From: an uncultured Pelagibacteraceae bacterium
Lineage (GTDB): Bacteria > Pseudomonadota > Alphaproteobacteria > Pelagibacterales > Pelagibacteraceae
Direction: 5' to 3'
DNA length: 64,000 nucleotides
Assembly: GCA_902570785.1 (NCBI GenBank)
Contig: CACFZK010000005.1
Coordinates: forward strand, 1 to 64,000
The notes beneath the pieces are model-generated. The model saw nothing but the letters and a program-made list of their open reading frames with translations, was not told where the DNA came from and searched no databases. This document shows, piece by piece, positions 59,238-64,000 of the stretch. Made by a program: the position numbers and the translations under genes. Within the stretch, counting starts at the first letter, position 1. Every line of letters begins with the position of its first letter.

Positions 59238-60683
59238 ATGAAGCAATTCGATGTTATAATTGTAGGTTTGGGTCCAACTGGAGGAACCCTTGCAAATTTA
59301 TTAGCTCTTAATGGGTTTTCAATACTAATTTTAGAAAGAGAGAAAAATTTGTACGCTTTGCCTAGAGCAGTTCATTTTGACGATGAAATCATGAGGGTTT
59401 TTCAGACTATAGGAATTACAAAAAAATTTTTAAAAAACACTATAATAAATAAAGGTACAAAGTTTGTGAATTCTGATGGCAAAGTTTTGCTTGATTGGCC
59501 ACGTCCTAAGTCGATTACTGAAAATGGATGGTATCCAAGTTATAGATTTCACCAGCCAGACTTAGAGAAAAATCTTCGAAATCGACTTAAAAATTTTAAA
59601 AAAGTAAAGTTGATGCAAAACACCGAAGTAATGAAAATTAAAAACAATAAAAATTCAGTAAATTTATTATATAAAAGTAAAAATAAACTACAAAAAGTTA
59701 ATTCAAAGTATGTAATTGGTTGTGATGGCGCACGATCTACTACTAGAGAACAGATGGGTTCAGTTTTAGATAACTTGGGCTTTACTCAAAAGTGGGCCGT
59801 GGTTGACTTAATATTGAGGAAAAATAAAAATAAATTACCAGATAGAACAATCCAATACTCAAACTCAGAAAGACCAGCTACGTACTGTAGAAATGTTGGA
59901 AAAAGAAGACGATGGGAATTTGCTATTCGAGATAATGAAGATGAAAAAGAAATATTATCCGATGAATACATTTGGAATTTTCTAAAACCTTGGCTCAGCC
60001 CAAAAGATGCATATTTAGAAAGAAAGGCTATTTATGTTTTTCAATCAGCTATTGCAAGAAATTGGAGAAAAGGTAGGATTTTTATTGCTGGGGACGCTGC
60101 TCATCTTATGCCACCATTTATGGGTCAAGGTATGTGTGCTGGGATAAGAGATGTATCTAACCTGGCTTGGAAAATTAGTTGGTGTATTAAAAAAAATCAT
60201 AATGAGAAATTTTTGGATACTTATCAAACTGAAAGATTCTCAAACGCAAGGGAGTATATCGAGACAACAATGCGGATGGGAGAATTTGTTAATGCGGTAG
60301 GATCAGAGAATATTACTGATAATATTTCATCTGGTCCAGGCGGCACCAAGAGTATGCAATCTATTAAACCAAAGCTAGGGGTTGGACTTGGTAGTAATAA
60401 AGACAAAAATAGAGGTAAAGTTTTTCCACAACTTAAAATGAAAAATGGCAAAACTTTAGATGAAAAATTTTCTAGGTCTCCCTTATTGCTTGCTTCTTCT
60501 AAATTAAGCAAAAAGATTTCTTTAAAAAAAATTCAGTCTATTACAGACAAAGACATCAAAGGCCTCAGTAACTTATTAAAATCTTATAATGCAAAAGCAA
60601 TTATTGTTCGACCAGACAGATTTATTCTTAAAACATGTAAGAAAGTAAAAGATTTTAACCAAATAAAATCTTTACCGCTTTAA
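59238..60683 (+). CDS. FAD-dependent aromatic hydroxylase (MhpA-like)
   Basis: VIIVGLGPTGGTLANLLALNG, VIGCDGARSTTRE, RIFIAGDAAHLMPPFMGQGMCAGIRD. Confidence 0.92.
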   Translation: MKQFDVIIVGLGPTGGTLANLLALNGFSILILEREKNLYALPRAVHFDDEIMRVFQTIGITKKFLKNTIINKGTKFVNSDGKVLLDWPRPKSITENGWYPSYRFHQPDLEKNLRNRLKNFKKVKLMQNTEVMKIKNNKNSVNLLYKSKNKLQKVNSKYVIGCDGARSTTREQMGSVLDNLGFTQKWAVVDLILRKNKNKLPDRTIQYSNSERPATYCRNVGKRRRWEFAIRDNEDEKEILSDEYIWNFLKPWLSPKDAYLERKAIYVFQSAIARNWRKGRIFIAGDAAHLMPPFMGQGMCAGIRDVSNLAWKISWCIKKNHNEKFLDTYQTERFSNAREYIETTMRMGEFVNAVGSENITDNISSGPGGTKSMQSIKPKLGVGLGSNKDKNRGKVFPQLKMKNGKTLDEKFSRSPLLLASSKLSKKISLKKIQSITDKDIKGLSNLLKSYNAKAIIVRPDRFILKTCKKVKDFNQIKSLPL

Positions 60684-61434
60684 CTTTAGTTTCGTTATCA
60701 GGAGCTATACTTCCATCTGGCATTAAAAGAGAATTTTCAAAACCAACCCTAATTTTACCACCAAGTTTAATTGCCGTTTTAAGACAAGATATTTCTTCTT
60801 TCGAAAAAGCACATACGGCCCAATCCGCGATTATATTGTGATCTTTTAATTTTTTTACAAAAAGTGGGATTTTTTTAGGATCGCTTACTTTACCTGAGTA
60901 GTGACCTATGGTGAACATGCACCAAATTCTTGTATTTAAAAGTTTTGATTTTTTTAAAACATCTGAAAGAAGATCTAAATCTTCTGGTTCATAACATATA
61001 TGTTGAACTTTTGTGCCTGCTTCATACAGTTTTTGATAGATCTTGATATCTTCTAATCCAGGTTTTCTTGAAGGTATCATTTCTCTTACTGCAATTGAAA
61101 TACCTGGCGGCAACACGTCATAGGCTAGCTTTTGCATTTCAAATGGTGAATATTTTCCAACAGCTTCCGTTGTTATTTGTAAATGCATTTTAGGGACTTT
61201 TTTATGAAGTTCACTTAATGCTTCCTTACATAAACCAGAGTCTAGGATATGTTGTCCATTCTCGTTTCTAATGTGAAAGTGAATAGCGTCCGCTCCAGAG
61301 TTATAACAAGCTTGACCAGTTTTTACAATTTCCGGAATTGTCATTGGAACTTTAGGGTGGTCTTTTTTCATTGGCCTCGCTCCGTTTGGAGCCACCATGA
61401 GCGTAGGCAAATGTTTTGGCTTAGAATAATCCAA
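60655..61434 (-). CDS. BKACE-family (3-keto-5-aminohexanoate cleavage-like) enzyme
   Basis: VAPNGARPMKKDHPKVPMTIPEIVKTGQACYNSGADAIHFHIRNENGQHILD; VGFENSLLMPDG. Confidence 0.88.
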   Translation of the reverse strand: MDYSKPKHLPTLMVAPNGARPMKKDHPKVPMTIPEIVKTGQACYNSGADAIHFHIRNENGQHILDSGLCKEALSELHKKVPKMHLQITTEAVGKYSPFEMQKLAYDVLPPGISIAVREMIPSRKPGLEDIKIYQKLYEAGTKVQHICYEPEDLDLLSDVLKKSKLLNTRIWCMFTIGHYSGKVSDPKKIPLFVKKLKDHNIIADWAVCAFSKEEISCLKTAIKLGGKIRVGFENSLLMPDGSIAPDNETKVKAVKILFG

Positions 61435-61435
61435 A

Positions 61436-62566
61436 TTAAAATATTCCCTTGTTAGAAACTCTCAAACTAATATCTTTTAGAATATTAAATTTATTAATAT
61501 CTTTTAAGATAACTTTTTTTATAGGCTCGGTAATTTTGTTAAATTTAAAAAAGTTATTTACAAAATTTATTCCCAAACCGAAAAGAAGGTTTTCTGGTTT
61601 CCTTTGTTTTAAATATTCTTCAATAAATAATGAGTCTTTAATTTGAATGCCATTTTTTATATATTCATTAATTTTGCCATTTAAATAAAAAATATCTCTC
61701 AAGATTAAATTAAATCCTTGTCCAGCAACTGGATGAACATTATATGATCCTTCTCCGAGCACTAAAATATTTTTCTTATTAAAGTTTGATCGGAACTTAA
61801 ATGATATTGGAAAACAATCTACTTTGGAGACTGTAAAGTCACTTTTAAGTTTTAGAATTTCCTTAAATTTCTTGACTATAATTGGAACTGCTTTTTTATT
61901 TTTAAATTTGCTACTTACACTCCACACGAACGAGAATTTGTTTTTACTCAAAGGAAGTATGGCCATTGGTCCTTCTTTTAAAAAAAACTGCTTTGCATTT
62001 ACTATATTCGAATTATGATTTACAATTGATGTAAGGGCGATTTCGTCTGTTTTTCTCTCAATAAATCTGTCCCCAAATATATTTTGAATAATTTCTGATT
62101 TACTGCCCGTACAAACAAATATAGCATCATAACTGAAATTTTTATTTCCAAAAAAAACCTTGCTTTTTTCAACATCTATTTCGCTGACTTTTTTTAAAAA
62201 TATTTTTAGATTCTTATAGGTATTTATTTTTCTTTGAATTAATTTCTTTAGAATTTCATTTTGGAACAAAAACATTAAATTTTTATTTTTATTAGATAAA
62301 TTCATGAAATGTTTTATCTCTTTGGAATGTTCTTTGTAGAGATCTATTTCTTTAGATTCGAAAAAGATTTTCGAATATTTGTTTCCAATAAAATTAATCA
62401 AACTTTTGTAATTGTTTTCAGAAATAGCCGTGGTTCTGATATCTCTTCTTCTTCTTTTGTCAGGCGCTGCAATTAAATGCACATCTAGGTTAAGTTTTCC
62501 AAGAATTAATGCGGCCGTAAGTCCAGTTAACCCGTTTCCAATTATACATATTCTTTGCTTAATCAT
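61436..62566 (-). CDS. UbiH/VisC-type FAD-dependent hydroxylase
   Basis: CIIGNGLTGLTAALILGKL, ILVLGEGSYNVHPVAGQGFNLILRD. Confidence 0.85.
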   Translation of the reverse strand: MIKQRICIIGNGLTGLTAALILGKLNLDVHLIAAPDKRRRRDIRTTAISENNYKSLINFIGNKYSKIFFESKEIDLYKEHSKEIKHFMNLSNKNKNLMFLFQNEILKKLIQRKINTYKNLKIFLKKVSEIDVEKSKVFFGNKNFSYDAIFVCTGSKSEIIQNIFGDRFIERKTDEIALTSIVNHNSNIVNAKQFFLKEGPMAILPLSKNKFSFVWSVSSKFKNKKAVPIIVKKFKEILKLKSDFTVSKVDCFPISFKFRSNFNKKNILVLGEGSYNVHPVAGQGFNLILRDIFYLNGKINEYIKNGIQIKDSLFIEEYLKQRKPENLLFGLGINFVNNFFKFNKITEPIKKVILKDINKFNILKDISLRVSNKGIF

Positions 62567-63569
62567 TTTTTTCTCTTATAAATTTTACAATAAAGTCTAT
62601 AGTCTCTGGTTTTGTTTCTGGTAACACCCCGTGTCCTAAATTAAAAATATATGGATAATTTGAAAAAGTTGAAATGTATTTTGTAATATTTTTTTTTAAA
62701 TCTTCTATGGGTCCTAATAAAATTTTAGGATCCAGACCTCCTTGTATTGGTATTCCGCTGGCCTTTTCTAAAATCCATGATGGCTCAATATCGTAATCAA
62801 TGCTTATGCAATCTGGTTTGACTATTTTACAAAATTCCTCATATTTCTTATTTATTCCTCTTGGAAAACAAATTATTGGTTGTCCAAGTTTTTTTAATTT
62901 TTCAACTAATCTTTGTGTCGGGTCTATGCAGAATTTCTTTATCTTGTTTTCTGGAAGTAAGCCTGCCCAAGAGTCAAATATTTGTATAGTATCAGCTCCT
63001 GCCTCAATCTGTTTTTTTAAATGTAGATATATAAATTCCTCAATTTTAAGCATGAGCATTAATAGTCTTTCCTCGTCATTAAAAAAATTCCTTATATTGA
63101 AACTTTTCTTTGGAGATTCTTTATTAATCATATAAACCAAAAGCGTCCATGGTGCTCCAGCAAAACCAATAAGGTTAGTTTTTTTTAGTTTTTTTTTGGT
63201 TTTCTCTATTCCTTTGTACACTGGAGAAACACGATTGATAAAATCTTGTTTATTAAAATTTCCTATTTTTTCAAATTCAATTTCCCCTAAGGTAGGACCA
63301 AATCCTTTTTTAAACTCTACTTTTTGTTTAAGACCGTAAGGTATTATTAAAATATCAGAAAAAATTATAGCAGCATCTAATTTAAACCTACTTATAGGTT
63401 GTAATGTAATTTCTTTCACTAAGTCTGGATTTAAACATAACTTTATAAAATCTTTATTCTCTTTTCTAATTTTCCTAAACTCAGGAAGGTATCTCCCAGC
63501 TTGTCTCATAAACCAAATAGGCTTACTAGAAATTTTTTTGTTTATTATACAGTCTGACAGTTTACTCAT
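62559..63569 (-). CDS. hemE: Uroporphyrinogen decarboxylase
   Basis: PIWFMRQAGRYLPEFRKIR, AAIIFSDILIIPYGL, FAGAPWTLLVYMI, FNLGHGVLPET. Confidence 0.98.
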   Translation of the reverse strand: MSKLSDCIINKKISSKPIWFMRQAGRYLPEFRKIRKENKDFIKLCLNPDLVKEITLQPISRFKLDAAIIFSDILIIPYGLKQKVEFKKGFGPTLGEIEFEKIGNFNKQDFINRVSPVYKGIEKTKKKLKKTNLIGFAGAPWTLLVYMINKESPKKSFNIRNFFNDEERLLMLMLKIEEFIYLHLKKQIEAGADTIQIFDSWAGLLPENKIKKFCIDPTQRLVEKLKKLGQPIICFPRGINKKYEEFCKIVKPDCISIDYDIEPSWILEKASGIPIQGGLDPKILLGPIEDLKKNITKYISTFSNYPYIFNLGHGVLPETKPETIDFIVKFIREKND

Positions 63570-63842
63570 AATATATATTATAAATTTAAATTATAATTGA
63601 TGTAATAGGCTATGTTGGTTACTATGATTAGTACAATTTATCATTTATCTACATTTTTATACATTTAAGAGCCTTTAAATTAAGTATAATTAAGCAATTA
63701 TGCACAATCTTGAATAAAAGTTATAAAATTATAAACATAGGATAATTTGTTTGTAATTTGTTAATCTTATATGGATAAATAAAGTAGTTTTATTAGCCTA
63801 TACTTATATCTACTTATTATTATAAATTAATTAACAGAATTA
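63570..63842. other. Candidate chromosomal replication origin (hemE-RP001 intergenic region)
   Basis: 273-bp AT-rich gap between divergent hemE and ppsR; perfect DnaA box TTATGCACA 63698-63706; near-boxes TTATCTACA 63645-63653, TTATAAACA 63729-63737, TTATCCATA (minus) 63770-63778; AT-only run 63568-63598. Confidence 0.7.
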
Positions 63843-64000
63843 ATGACAGGCAAATACCAGATAATTTTAATATCAGACTCAACTGGAGAAACTCTTGGAA
63901 GAATTTTCCTTGCTATACAATCTCAGTTTGCAAGCTTCGAATATGATAAAAAAGAGTTTGTTTTCATTAGAACAGAACAGCAAATAAATAAGGTTCTGAA
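63843..64000 (+). CDS. ppsR: PEP synthase/PPDK regulatory kinase-pyrophosphorylase (PpsR/DUF299, RP001 homologue), N-terminal part
   Basis: MTGKYQIILISDSTGETLGRIFLAIQSQFASFEYDKKEFVFIRTEQQINKVL, running off the window end. Confidence 0.9.
   Translation, partial: MTGKYQIILISDSTGETLGRIFLAIQSQFASFEYDKKEFVFIRTEQQINKVL

Noticed and set aside
63670-63700. CtrA binding site (TTAA-N7-TTAA) in the candidate origin
   Set aside because: TTAAGTATAATTAA has an N6 spacing, and TTAA is expected often by chance in such AT-rich DNA
1-64000. CRISPR arrays, transposases, integrases, toxin-antitoxin or phage defence genes
   Set aside because: No repeated spacer-like arrays or matching protein families were seen; the window is housekeeping plus metabolic genes

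Overview
AT-rich, densely packed alphaproteobacterial chromosome segment with very short intergenic gaps. Gene content and style point to SAR11/Pelagibacterales. No mobile element, CRISPR array, rRNA or prophage was seen. From left to right: an rplS-trmD-rpsP-ffh block with a structured ffh leader; dapF-ftsY; a TRAP-amidase-small ORF-EamA-hydrolase operon; a glycolate/hydroxyacid oxidation block (glcDEF, 2-hydroxyacid dehydrogenase, FMN oxidase, aminotransferase); a partial cytochrome c maturation set (ccmC-D-E-F-G-H); argG; a photolyase/flavoprotein neighbourhood; folD; hemC/hemD; tsaD; acs plus two Na+/solute symporter loci; rpe-heparinase-purH; tRNA-Gly(GCC); sulfatase; pirin; a second TRAP locus with a putative aromatic ring-cleavage gene set; ubiH-like; hemE; and the start of ppsR (DUF299/RP001). 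Three observations stand out. (1) The AT-rich hemE/ppsR gap contains a perfect DnaA box and degenerate boxes, in the gene context of the Caulobacter/Rickettsia origins, so it is a candidate oriC. (2) A photolyase-type FAD-domain protein lacks the N-terminal antenna domain but carries a C-terminal alpha/beta-like domain (possible domain swap). It sits convergent to a photolyase-related gene that seems to lack the usual Fe-S cysteines and is coupled to an unlisted 45-aa DUF2256 ORF. (3) A compact TRAP/FAH/extradiol dioxygenase/flavin hydroxylase/BKACE locus. All assignments come from reading the sequence; no database search was run.
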